Assembly: GCA_017961015.1 (NCBI GenBank)
Contig: JAGCYC010000007.1
Span: 1-49,558 of the forward strand
From: Bacteroidales bacterium
GTDB taxonomy: Bacteria > Bacteroidota > Bacteroidia > Bacteroidales > UBA932
Length of the DNA stretch: 49,558 bases
Direction: 5' to 3'
Below are positions 43,897 through 49,558 of the stretch, in pieces; within the stretch, counting starts at the first letter, position 1; each line of letters starts with the position of its first letter. A model generated the notes under the pieces. That model was not told the origin of the DNA and searched no databases. It saw only the letters and a program-made list of their open reading frames with translations. Made by a program: the position numbers and the translations under genes.

Positions 43897-44204
43897 AACC
43901 ACTCCACTCCGCTAAGGTCCAGCTCGTTACCGGGCAGGCCCCAGGACGGCGTAAACAGGAAGCGGTAGCCTTTGAGTTCCTTCGGGATCCTGTTCAGAAA
44001 GGCCAGCCGGGGCTCGCCGTAGTCTCCCGAGCTGCCGTACAGGGTAATTGTCCGGGCCTCGTCGTCCTTCAGGTACCAGCCCCCTCCGTGCACCTTCACG
44101 TAGCCCTGCACCAGCTCCCTGTGCTGACCCACCAGGCCATATACGAAAGTCCCCACCAGGGGCTTCCCCGGCTCCGACACCAGTATGAATTTCGGATGGC
44201 TCAT
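43893..44204 (-). CDS. Small hypothetical protein
   Basis: 103 residues from the ATG at 44204. No signal, membrane segment or recognised domain; the sequence is Gly/aromatic-rich (KFILVSEPGKPLVGTFVYGL, HGGGWYLKDD, FTPSWGLPGNELDLSGVEWF) and looks like a compact cytoplasmic fold. I do not recognise it. A strong promoter 17 nt upstream and uniform codon use argue that it is real. The longer upstream frame to 44297 only reads through the palindromic repeat and is rejected. Confidence 0.7.
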   Translation of the reverse strand: MSHPKFILVSEPGKPLVGTFVYGLVGQHRELVQGYVKVHGGGWYLKDDEARTITLYGSSGDYGEPRLAFLNRIPKELKGYRFLFTPSWGLPGNELDLSGVEWF

Positions 44205-44221
44205 AATCCCGTTATTCCTTA

Positions 44222-44251
44222 CAAATATAATTATTAAGGCCGATAAAACAA
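44222..44251 (-). promoter_or_regulatory. Promoter of the small hypothetical gene
   Basis: Minus-strand TTG (44251-44249), 19-nt spacer, TATATTTG (44229-44222). Near-ideal spacing and -7 sequence. Confidence 0.7.
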
Positions 44252-44258
44252 GCCGTTC

Positions 44259-44404
44259 CTTCATCATTGCCGGCCCCTGAGCCTGTCGAAGGGCCAACAG
44301 ACAATCCCCTCGTCATGCCCGACAATACCTTCGTCATTGCCGGCCCCTGAGCCTGTCGAAGGGCCAACAGGCAACCCCTCGTCATGCCCGACCTGATCGG
44401 GCAT
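44259..44404. repeat. Tandem palindromic extragenic repeat plus hairpin
   Basis: Two copies (44259-44323 and 44329-44392) of a unit of about 65 nt, period 70, nearly identical. Each contains CCCTGAGCCTGTCGAAGGG, an interspersed palindrome known from many bacterial genomes, followed by TCGTCATGCCCGAC. The second copy runs into a perfect 8-bp hairpin ATGCCCGA-CCTGA-TCGGGCAT (44384-44404). It is noncoding; short open frames through it are artefacts. Confidence 0.85.
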
Positions 44405-44645
44405 CTCTTTGAATCTCGACATTCCCCTACACTCAAGCCTCCGCTCAGCAGCCAAAAAAGGGACCACCCGTTCGCTTGACGGCAAACTCGTCCTTTTAGC
44501 CGTGGCCTTCGGCCCCGTCTAACGTCCTCAGACAAATGCCGTCATGCCGCTTTGCGTCACCGCTCGCTGCACAGGCCCCCGCACCCTCCCTTTTTTGTCT
44601 ATTCGCTACTGCTCGAGGTAGGGGAATGGCGTCTGAATTAAAGAA
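44405..44645. other. Intergenic stretch without recognisable gene
   Basis: GC-rich sequence with some palindromic pieces (for example GGCCTTCGGCC near 44505) but no open frame with protein-like composition and no promoter or terminator I can support. It marks the edge between the uniform chromosome and the AT-richer accessory tail. Confidence 0.5.
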
Positions 44646-44648
44646 TTA

Positions 44649-44679
44649 TTTGCCGTTTGCGAAAAATGCATTACCTTAG
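44649..44679 (+). promoter_or_regulatory. Promoter of small RNA cassette, copy 1
   Basis: TTTG (44649-44652), 19-nt spacer, TACCTTAG (44672-44679). Transcription is expected to start near 44684. Confidence 0.55.
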
Positions 44680-44683
44680 CAAC

Positions 44684-44783
44684 AGGATTCGTCGAAGAGG
44701 AACTTCGTTTGAAGGGATGACAACCCTCTCAAGGAAACTTGATCCGAGCCTCACTGAAAAGTCGCTACCTGGCGACTTTTTTA
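44684..44783 (+). ncRNA. Duplicated structured RNA / mini-ORF cassette, copy 1
   Basis: About 100 nt bounded by a promoter and an intrinsic terminator. Elements in order: hairpin CGAAG-AGGAA-CTTCG; an ATG at 44717; TCAAG-GAAA-CTTGA, a 5-bp stem with a GNRA loop; and the terminator AAAAGTCGC-loop-GCGACTTTT (44757-44780) followed by T residues. A second copy lies at 47530-47626. From the ATG to the terminator the copies differ at only three positions. I do not recognise the family. The ATG opens a frame MTTLSRKLDPSLTEKSLPG that is the same in both copies, so it may be a leader peptide, a dual-function RNA, or a plain RNA. Confidence 0.65.
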
Positions 44784-44823
44784 CAGAGAAATTTGTTACC
44801 TGTAGTTTTTTGGAGAGAAGTGT

Positions 44824-45252
44824 ATGAAAGGTCTAATCCGAATCATTCTGTTGTTTCTTTTAGCCTGCTCAACAACATCGTGCTTTACATTGATGGCCAT
44901 TGAAGCATCAAATGCAGCTAAAGCAAGGGGGGATGCGTTAGGAAAAAACGAAGCCTCAATGTCGTTGCGAACTTTTCAGCGAGTAGCAGGTTATGCTGCT
45001 TTGGCTACAACTGGCAAAGGAGATGTGGTTTGTGTCATTGCGGATTTTAGAGAGTATTACGACGGACTGGTTATTAGCGGTTATTTCATTAAAAAAGGTA
45101 CTTATTCATACGTCACTACCCGGGGGGCAAATAAGACAGTCTTAGTATACGTTTATAAGCCGCACAAAACTCGCTTGGAGGCATACGCCGATGATTTCAT
45201 TAGAAATCAGGAGCCGATAGTAGTGGACACCCCTTCTAATTATACAATTTAG
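44824..45252 (+). CDS. Small lipoprotein of unknown function
   Basis: 142 residues. Lipoprotein signal MKGLIRIILLFLLACSTTSC with Cys at position 20, then a short Ala-rich helix and a beta-rich C-terminal part (VVCVIADFREYYDGLVISGYF, TVLVYVYKPHKTRLEAYADDF). No recognised domain. Base composition is clearly more AT-rich than the first 44 kb, which suggests acquisition by transfer. It sits inside the direct-repeat RNA cassettes, 40 nt after the terminator of copy 1, so it may depend on read-through or its own unseen promoter. It ends before the intrinsic terminator at 45361. Confidence 0.65.
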   Translation: MKGLIRIILLFLLACSTTSCFTLMAIEASNAAKARGDALGKNEASMSLRTFQRVAGYAALATTGKGDVVCVIADFREYYDGLVISGYFIKKGTYSYVTTRGANKTVLVYVYKPHKTRLEAYADDFIRNQEPIVVDTPSNYTI

Positions 45253-45360
45253 CGTTTTAGATACTATAAGGGCTGGTGATAGTTGGACATCTCTAACGAT
45301 ATAGTTATGGACTAGTTCGGCGTACCGCCCACCTAATAATTTGAAATATTATAATTGCGA

Positions 45361-45392
45361 ACGCCGGTAGAGAATGCTCTATCGGCGTTTTC
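45361..45392 (+). terminator. Rho-independent terminator after the small lipoprotein gene
   Basis: ACGCCGGTAGAG (45361-45372), loop AATG, CTCTATCGGCGT (45377-45388), a 12-bp stem with one G-U pair, then a short T-run. Confidence 0.75.
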
Positions 45393-45404
45393 GTAAAGAT
45401 ATTA

Positions 45405-45436
45405 TTTGTCTTAATTACTTAAAATGCATATCTTTG
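45405..45436 (+). promoter_or_regulatory. Promoter of the nuclease-helicase gene, predicted leaderless
   Basis: TTTG (45405-45408), 20-nt spacer, TATCTTTG (45429-45436), then CGTGG and ATG at 45442. It overlaps the first codons of the longer frame starting at 45424, which is therefore excluded as the usual start. Confidence 0.7.
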
Positions 45437-45441
45437 CGTGG

Positions 45442-47481
45442 ATGCTTCGTTGCTACTATAACTCCACAATACAGGTTTTCCTTGACCGAAAGGACGAGGA
45501 AATATTTGGTGCGCTGTCTAAAGAAAACGCATTCGATCTCACACTGGAGCAGAGGGACGCGTGGCTTGAAGAAATTCAGATAATGAAGCGCGTTCTGCAG
45601 AGCCAAACTGGCCATATCATTTTCGAATACACTATTCCTCGTCTTGGAAAGAGGGTGGATGTTGTACTCCTTATAGACGGCGTTGTCTTCGCCATAGAGT
45701 TCAAAGTGGGTGCAGATGAATATCTTGTCAATGATAAAGAGCAAGTATGGGACTATGCCCTTGACCTTAAGAATTTCCATGAGGAGAGTCGGAATCTGGT
45801 AATTGTTCCTATCCTTGTTGCCACGAAGGCAAAAGCTTACGCCAACAGCTTCCAATGCCAGTACGACGACAAAGTCTACAACCCTCTTTTTGCCAACTCT
45901 CAAACGCTCCATAGTATTATCAGAGACATTCAGGAGCGCGAATCAGTACAACCATCAATTGACGCTCACGAGTGGCTCTATAGCCGATATAATCCCACCC
46001 CGACTATCATTCAAGCTGCCTCTGCCCTCTATATGAATCATAGCGTGGAGGACATAACTAAGCATGAGGCAGATAAAGCTGGAATTGACAGTTGCACAGC
46101 CTTTATTCTGGATGTAATTAAACGATCAAAAGAAAACCATCAGAAGAGCATTTGCTTTGTTACAGGTGTCCCCGGAGCTGGTAAGACCTTAGTTGGTTTG
46201 AACGTGGCCATTCAGCAAGAGCAAGGTGACCTCGCGGTTTATCTTTCCGGAAACGGCCCCTTGGTGAAGGTCCTCACAGAGGCGCTAGCGCGTGATAAGG
46301 TAAAGAAAGAAAAAGAAGCGGGTAAAAAGTGCACAAAGACTGAAGCGGAACGTCAGGTAAGCCGGTTTATCCAAATCATCCACCGTTACCGTGACAATAT
46401 GCTTGCGAAACTCAAGCAGCCAATTGAAGGTCAAACCATAGAAATAGACCCGGCTAAAGTCTCAAAGGCTGCAAAAGCCAATGCGGCTGAGGTGGAAAAC
46501 GTGGCTATTTTTGACGAGGCACAACGCATGTGGGATATGCGTCACCTTAGTGCGTGGCTCGCCCGTAAAAAGGGTCTGGCAGGTTTCCCTATGTCAGAAG
46601 GTGAGTTCCTTATCTGGTCATTGGACCAGCACAAGGACTGGGCAACAATAGTATGTCTTGTTGGGGGAGGTCAGGAAATTAACTCAGGGGAAGGAGGAAT
46701 AGGATTGTGGATAGAGGCGCTGAATAAGACTTTCCCTGGCTGGCAGGTGTACATATCGGACCGCCTCACAGATAAGGAATATGCGGAGGGTAAAGTGGCA
46801 AAGCTACTTGCGAGTAACTCCAACGTCCATATGGAGCGTAATCTGCATCTGGCGGTGTCCCAGCGCTCATATAGGGCAGAGACTCTATCTTTGTTCGTAC
46901 ATCAATTCTTGGATTTGGACATTGCCGCTGCGCGCGCCACTTATGCAGATATTAAAGATCGATATCCAATTATTCTTACCAGGGATTTGAGTAAAGCGAA
47001 GGCTTGGCTGCGTTCACATGCTCGTGGCTCCGAGCGTTACGGAATTCTGGTTTCTTCCAAAGCTTTCCGCCTTAAGCCTTTGGCAATTGATATTCGTTCC
47101 CAGGCCGATATTGTCCCTTGGTTTCTTAACCCCATCACCGATATTCGCTCGTCGCTGTTCCTGGAGGACGTCGCCACAGAGTTCGATATCCAAGGCCTAG
47201 AGTTGGATTGGACTTGCCTGGTATGGGATGGAGACTTCCGATATGACCCGGCGAAGCACAGCTGGCAGCACTTTAATTTTCGTAGTGACCGCTGGCAGAA
47301 CATAAATCAGGCCGAGGGCCGCGCCTACCAGCTAAATGCTTATCGCGTCCTGCTTACACGTGCCCGTCAGGGTATGGTTATCTGCATTCCGGAAGGGGAT
47401 AAGGCAGATTCTACTCGGTTACCTGAGTTCTATGATTCCACTTACCAGTGCTTTAAGCAGTTGGGGGTAGAAGAGATATAG
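45442..47481 (+). CDS. PD-(D/E)XK nuclease fused to DUF2075 superfamily 1-type helicase
   Basis: 679 residues from the ATG at 45442. The N-terminal part has a restriction-nuclease-like core: RVDVVLLIDGVVFAIEFKVG gives the D...ExK triad near residues 70-90. The C-terminal helicase has Walker A VPGAGKTLVGLN (about 240), Walker B VAIFDEAQRMW (about 350), a coupling motif around GGGQEINSGEGG, and motif VI AYRVLLTRARQGMVICIP near the C-terminus. The middle VEDITKHEADKAG links them. Such DUF2075 proteins occur in defence-type islands and probably act on foreign or damaged nucleic acid. AT-richer than its neighbours. Flanked by the two RNA cassettes. It could also be a repair helicase. Confidence 0.82.
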   Translation: MLRCYYNSTIQVFLDRKDEEIFGALSKENAFDLTLEQRDAWLEEIQIMKRVLQSQTGHIIFEYTIPRLGKRVDVVLLIDGVVFAIEFKVGADEYLVNDKEQVWDYALDLKNFHEESRNLVIVPILVATKAKAYANSFQCQYDDKVYNPLFANSQTLHSIIRDIQERESVQPSIDAHEWLYSRYNPTPTIIQAASALYMNHSVEDITKHEADKAGIDSCTAFILDVIKRSKENHQKSICFVTGVPGAGKTLVGLNVAIQQEQGDLAVYLSGNGPLVKVLTEALARDKVKKEKEAGKKCTKTEAERQVSRFIQIIHRYRDNMLAKLKQPIEGQTIEIDPAKVSKAAKANAAEVENVAIFDEAQRMWDMRHLSAWLARKKGLAGFPMSEGEFLIWSLDQHKDWATIVCLVGGGQEINSGEGGIGLWIEALNKTFPGWQVYISDRLTDKEYAEGKVAKLLASNSNVHMERNLHLAVSQRSYRAETLSLFVHQFLDLDIAAARATYADIKDRYPIILTRDLSKAKAWLRSHARGSERYGILVSSKAFRLKPLAIDIRSQADIVPWFLNPITDIRSSLFLEDVATEFDIQGLELDWTCLVWDGDFRYDPAKHSWQHFNFRSDRWQNINQAEGRAYQLNAYRVLLTRARQGMVICIPEGDKADSTRLPEFYDSTYQCFKQLGVEEI

Positions 47482-47495
47482 GTACCTCCTATTTG

Positions 47496-47525
47496 TTTGC
47501 CTCTTGCAAAAATTCATTTCCTTTG
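47496..47525 (+). promoter_or_regulatory. Promoter of small RNA cassette, copy 2
   Basis: TTTG (47496-47499; another at 47492), 18-nt spacer, TTCCTTTG (47518-47525). The promoter sequence differs from copy 1 but occupies the same relative position. Confidence 0.5.
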
Positions 47526-47529
47526 CAGT

Positions 47530-47626
47530 GGAATCGTCGCAGGGAATTCGCGAGGAAAGGATGACAACCCTCTCAAGGAAACTTGATCCTAGCCTCACTG
47601 AAAAGTCTCTACCTGGCGGCTTTTAT
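47530..47626 (+). ncRNA. Duplicated structured RNA / mini-ORF cassette, copy 2
   Basis: Same arrangement as 44684-44783: a 5' hairpin (here TCGC...GCGA, different bases from copy 1 at the same place), ATG at 47561, the GNRA-capped stem, and a terminator-like stem AAAAGTC...GGCTTTT with one G-U pair, followed by T-rich sequence. Between the copies the 5' hairpin changes on both arms, which suggests selection for structure. Two of the three downstream differences are synonymous in the MTTLSRKLDPSLTEKSLPG frame. It lies 48 nt after the helicase stop. Confidence 0.65.
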
Positions 47627-47698
47627 TTTTTTGCCTCGGATAATTTGTATAACCCATTGACCACTGTGGATTCTCCAAATCGAGAGTAATCTCGTTAT

Positions 47699-47730
47699 GC
47701 ATCATTTTCGTAAGATCACGAAAATGATGC
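47699..47730. repeat. 13-bp perfect hairpin
   Basis: GCATCATTTTCGT (47699-47711), loop of six, ACGAAAATGATGC (47718-47730). It lies just beyond the dinD remnant. No T-run, so it is not a clear terminator; palindromes of this kind often mark operators of toxin-antitoxin or HTH genes in Bacteroidota. Here no such gene is adjacent. Confidence 0.6.
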
Positions 47731-47747
47731 AGAGCATGTTGTATGGC

Positions 47748-48205
47748 TTATTTCTTTTTCGGGAGTTTTGAACTAGTCTTCTCTATCTTCTTTTCCTCAG
47801 AGGCAACACGACGCTCTAGTTTCTTGATATCCTCTGCCGGAGGAAGCTCTTCTGGGCGGATTCCTCGCTTCCCAAGCATTTCTCGGACGCTCTGATTATT
47901 TTGCATATGCTCGCGGGTTATTGCCGGTTCGCCAAACAGATTCTTTCCTTCCGCGTTATAATTTTTCATCTCTGTGGCAAGGTTTTTCGCGGCTATAGTC
48001 AAAGTGGGGAAGAAATTGGCAAGAGGGCGACTGTCTTTTACGCCAAGGCGCTTTTTCATGTCTTCCGTTGTATGCCCTCCATAGAGAACAAGTGAGCATA
48101 AAGTCCTGGACTTCGCGTAAAGATCCGCCACCTAGCTGTACCATTTTCGTAACCCCACGAAAATGGTCATCAACAATGATTCCCTTGGTTTCACGGCAAA
48201 CGCGT
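47748..48205 (-). pseudogene. Remnant of dinD-like gene (DNA-damage-inducible protein D)
   Basis: Two pieces in different frames. Upstream frame (about 48205-48091): ETKGIIVDDHFRGVTKMV then QLGGGSLREVQDFMLT, matching the middle of DinD. Downstream frame (about 48093-47748): SLVLYGGHTTEDMKKRLG, LANFFPTLTIAAKNLATEM and NNQSVREMLGKRGIRPEELP then KKLERR, matching its C-terminus. The N-terminal domain is missing because the DUF1016 gene abuts, and the stretch between MLT and SLVLYGG that DinD normally has (RYACYLIA...) is deleted out of frame near 48090. The 127-codon open frame therefore is not a functional gene, although its end could still be translated from the GTG at 48131. Confidence 0.7.
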
Positions 48206-48207
48206 AT

Positions 48208-48227
48208 AGTGATGCGGACGCATCACT
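48208..48227. repeat. 9-bp hairpin at the end of the DUF1016 gene
   Basis: AGTGATGCG-GA-CGCATCACT, a perfect stem with a 2-nt loop that straddles the DUF1016 stop codon. It shares GCGGACGCA with the palindromic 23-mer found in the gene and its leader. It could protect the 3' end. Confidence 0.5.
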
Positions 48228-49275
48228 CCCCGCCCTTCTCCTGCTGCTGACGCTCGTAATCCAGACGAGCCTCTTCCACTTCATCCACCAGCTGTTCCGT
48301 AGAAGGAAGATAAAGCTCATACTTGCTGGCGATAATCGTCTTGTTATCCTCCGGCAGCGTCATCTTCACAGCCGTGTCATTCTTCTCCGTGCAAAGCAGA
48401 ATGCCAATGGTCGGATTTTCATCTGGAAGCTTCTCTTCACGGTCAAAATAATTCACATACATCTGCAACTGCCCCAGATCCTGATGTGTCGCCTTGTGCG
48501 TTTTCAAGTCAATGAGGACAAAACATCTCAGCAGCCGATTATAGAACACCAAATCAACCTTGTACTCATCATCCTCGATAAGGAATCTCTTCTGACGTTC
48601 TTTAAACAAAAAGCCATTGCCAAGCTCCATAATAAACTCCTGCAGATGGTCGATAAGGGCCATCTCCAGGTCGTTTTCATAGTAATGAGGCTTCTGTTCC
48701 AGACCCAGGAACTCCAGATACATCGGATCCTTGACTACCTCAGATGGCGAAGAGGGTATCCGCTCCTTGCGGGCCATGGCCAGCACTGCCTTCTTGTCAT
48801 TGCTTTTCAGCAGGCGCTCATACAGCAGAGAATTCTTCTGCCGTTCCAATTCCCTGGCTGTCCAGAAATTCTTGGCGGCCTCCAGTTCATAATACTCTCG
48901 TTTATCCGGGTCGGAAATGCTGATAAGGAGCTTATACTGTGTCCAATTGAATTGCGACCGCAGTGCGGACGCATTTGGATATGTGCGGTAAAACTGACGA
49001 GCGCGTTCCAACTGCCTCTTCGTAAACCCGCTGCCAAACTCCGGCTCAAGGCGTGAGGCGAGCCCGGCAATCAGATATGTCCCGTAATCTGCCCTGTTCC
49101 TGCCACGCTGCTCTTCCTCCAGAATGCGGTATCCCAATTTCCAGTACATCACTACACGCGCAGCATCAACACTGCGGATGGCATTATTCTTAGCCTCAAG
49201 AATGATTTGTCTGCTATCCTCGAAGAATGTGTTCTCAGAATCGGAGTATACCACTTTGTTTTCCATAACGCTCAT
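48223..49275 (-). CDS. DUF1016/YhcG-family PD-(D/E)XK nuclease
   Basis: 350 residues, the usual length. The N-terminal DUF1016 region (ARVVMYWKLGYRILEEEQRG, YGTYLIAGLASRLEPEFGSGFTKRQLERARQFYRTYP, SQFNWTQYKLLISI) binds DNA. The C-terminal nuclease core is KVDLVFYNRLLRCFVLIDLKTHKA, which gives the D...D-x-K arrangement of the family, then DLGQLQMYVNYFD and PTIGILLCTEKND. Relatives occur with restriction-modification and mobile islands. Two ATGs are possible (49275, 49266). A 23-nt segment of this gene is repeated exactly in its own leader. It is AT-richer than the main chromosome. Confidence 0.9.
   Translation of the reverse strand: MSVMENKVVYSDSENTFFEDSRQIILEAKNNAIRSVDAARVVMYWKLGYRILEEEQRGRNRADYGTYLIAGLASRLEPEFGSGFTKRQLERARQFYRTYPNASALRSQFNWTQYKLLISISDPDKREYYELEAAKNFWTARELERQKNSLLYERLLKSNDKKAVLAMARKERIPSSPSEVVKDPMYLEFLGLEQKPHYYENDLEMALIDHLQEFIMELGNGFLFKERQKRFLIEDDEYKVDLVFYNRLLRCFVLIDLKTHKATHQDLGQLQMYVNYFDREEKLPDENPTIGILLCTEKNDTAVKMTLPEDNKTIIASKYELYLPSTEQLVDEVEEARLDYERQQQEKGGE
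48951..48973. repeat. 23-nt palindromic repeat, copy inside DUF1016 CDS
   Basis: A 23-nt sequence beginning ATTGCGACCGC and ending GCGGACGCA, identical to 49294-49316. Here it encodes NASALRSQ, a conserved stretch of DUF1016, so this copy is probably the original. Confidence 0.8.
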
Positions 49276-49293
49276 ATTACTTGTTTGTTAAAG

Positions 49294-49316
49294 ATTGCGA
49301 CCGCAGTGCGGACGCA
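49294..49316. repeat. 23-nt palindromic repeat, copy in the DUF1016 leader
   Basis: Identical to 48951-48973. Extended by AT, it forms a palindrome ATTGCG-A-CCGC-AGT-GCGG-A-CGCAAT (49294-49318), a strong hairpin 18 nt before the ATG in the predicted transcript. Confidence 0.75.
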
Positions 49317-49344
49317 ATCTCGGGCCCATCTCAAAGCTCAATTA

Positions 49345-49352
49345 CAAAGTTA
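49345..49352 (-). promoter_or_regulatory. -7 box of the DUF1016 gene
   Basis: TAACTTTG on the minus strand, exact TAnnTTTG, giving a leader of about 65 nt that contains the 23-nt palindrome. No good -33 box. Confidence 0.45.
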
Positions 49353-49415
49353 AGGAAAAAAACAGAATGAACAGACACCCCTAGAACCACAGCTTCCAAT
49401 CCGCCTGTAGCAGCC

Positions 49416-49446
49416 TTGCACGAATCATAAGCATTAACTATCTTTG
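49416..49446 (+). promoter_or_regulatory. Promoter reading out of the right edge
   Basis: TTG (49416-49418), 20-nt spacer, TATCTTTG (49439-49446), a near-ideal promoter. The transcript would start near 49452. No gene is visible before the edge except a 6-codon frame at 49491 (MKPGVW); a CTTCC/GGAAG hairpin lies around 49503-49520. The gene it serves is outside the window. Confidence 0.5.
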
Positions 49447-49558
49447 CAACCAGCGAAGAGGTCGTCTGAATCGGCCGTTAATGAAACCAGGAGTATGGTA
49501 AGTCTTCCTTTTCTGGAAGCGGCTCCCTTCACAAGACATAAAAACGAAACCCGATAAC

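Noticed and set aside
44212-44535. Open frames with LRQAQGPA-type repeats
   Set aside because: They only translate the interspersed palindromic repeat and show no protein-like sequence outside it.
45424-45441. Upstream start of the nuclease-helicase
   Set aside because: The -7 box lies within these codons, so the normal transcript cannot include them.
47504-47689. 61-codon open frame over RNA cassette copy 2
   Set aside because: The part before the ATG at 47561 and after the terminator is not conserved with copy 1; only the 19-codon core merits attention and is listed as a finding.
48140-48167. Hairpin ACCATTTTCGT...ACGAAAATGGT as an operator
   Set aside because: It falls in the dinD remnant and encodes the recognisable DHFRGVTKMV stretch, so the symmetry may be coincidental; it does resemble the hairpin at 47699.
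1-49558. CRISPR arrays, tRNA/rRNA genes, transposases, phage structural genes
   Set aside because: I scanned for regular spaced repeats, cloverleaf-like stretches and transposase motifs and found none I could support.

Overview
The window looks like chromosome of a gut-type Bacteroidota, most likely order Bacteroidales. The evidence is SusC/SusD pairs, BACON, DUF1735, DUF4623 and PCMD-type lipoproteins, class-typical promoters (TTG or TTTG, about 19-20 nt, then TAnnTTTG), few Shine-Dalgarno sequences, and a SecA of about 1100 residues. The first 44.2 kb is GC-rich and evenly coded. The last 5 kb is visibly more AT-rich and carries accessory genes.

Layout. (1) 1-730: 3' part of a family-2 glycosyltransferase. 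(2) 693-6850, minus strand: L-fucose permease, L-fucose isomerase, and a secreted GH89 alpha-N-acetylglucosaminidase fused in one frame to a complete endonuclease/exonuclease/phosphatase (EEP) domain. (3) 6963-8924, plus strand: a surface lipoprotein with BACON and DUF4623-like regions. (4) 8988-30144, minus strand: a tightly packed 12-gene polysaccharide utilization locus, in transcription order MFS transporter, sugar-isomerase-like protein, phosphomannose-isomerase-like protein, ROK kinase, SusC, SusD, DUF1735/DUF4623 lipoprotein, two DUF4855 lipoproteins (the second with DUF6259), phosphodiester glycosidase (NAGPA), GH20 hexosaminidase and a GntR regulator. (5) 30212-31294: a DUF4434-type lipoprotein, divergent from (6) 31371-36639, plus strand: N-acylglucosamine 2-epimerase family protein, sugar porter, aldose-epimerase-like protein, GH127. 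(7) 36636-38591: HGSNAT/DUF5009-type membrane acyltransferase and a second glycosyltransferase. (8) 38623-43896: secA, bactofilin, rhaD and a PCMD lipoprotein, with 2-nt and 5-nt gaps. (9) 43893-49558: accessory tail with palindromic repeats, a duplicated promoter-RNA-terminator cassette flanking a lipoprotein and a nuclease-helicase, a broken dinD, and a DUF1016 nuclease.

How it may work together. Secreted GH89, GH20, NAGPA and DUF4855 proteins would release alpha-GlcNAc, HexNAc and perhaps phosphorylated sugars. SusC/SusD and the DUF4623 proteins capture glycan. MFS proteins import sugars. The ROK kinase, AGE epimerase, PMI-like protein, FucI and RhaD process them. NAGPA together with a GH89-EEP fusion suggests a substrate in which alpha-GlcNAc sits next to a phosphodiester. 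This is inference.

Two regulatory patterns stand out. A gene-sense direct repeat (consensus YACCACAG-NN-YACCACAS) lies between the -7 box and the start codon at three promoters of this locus, which suggests one regulon. At four genes the -7 box ends only 4-5 nt before the ATG, which predicts leaderless transcripts.
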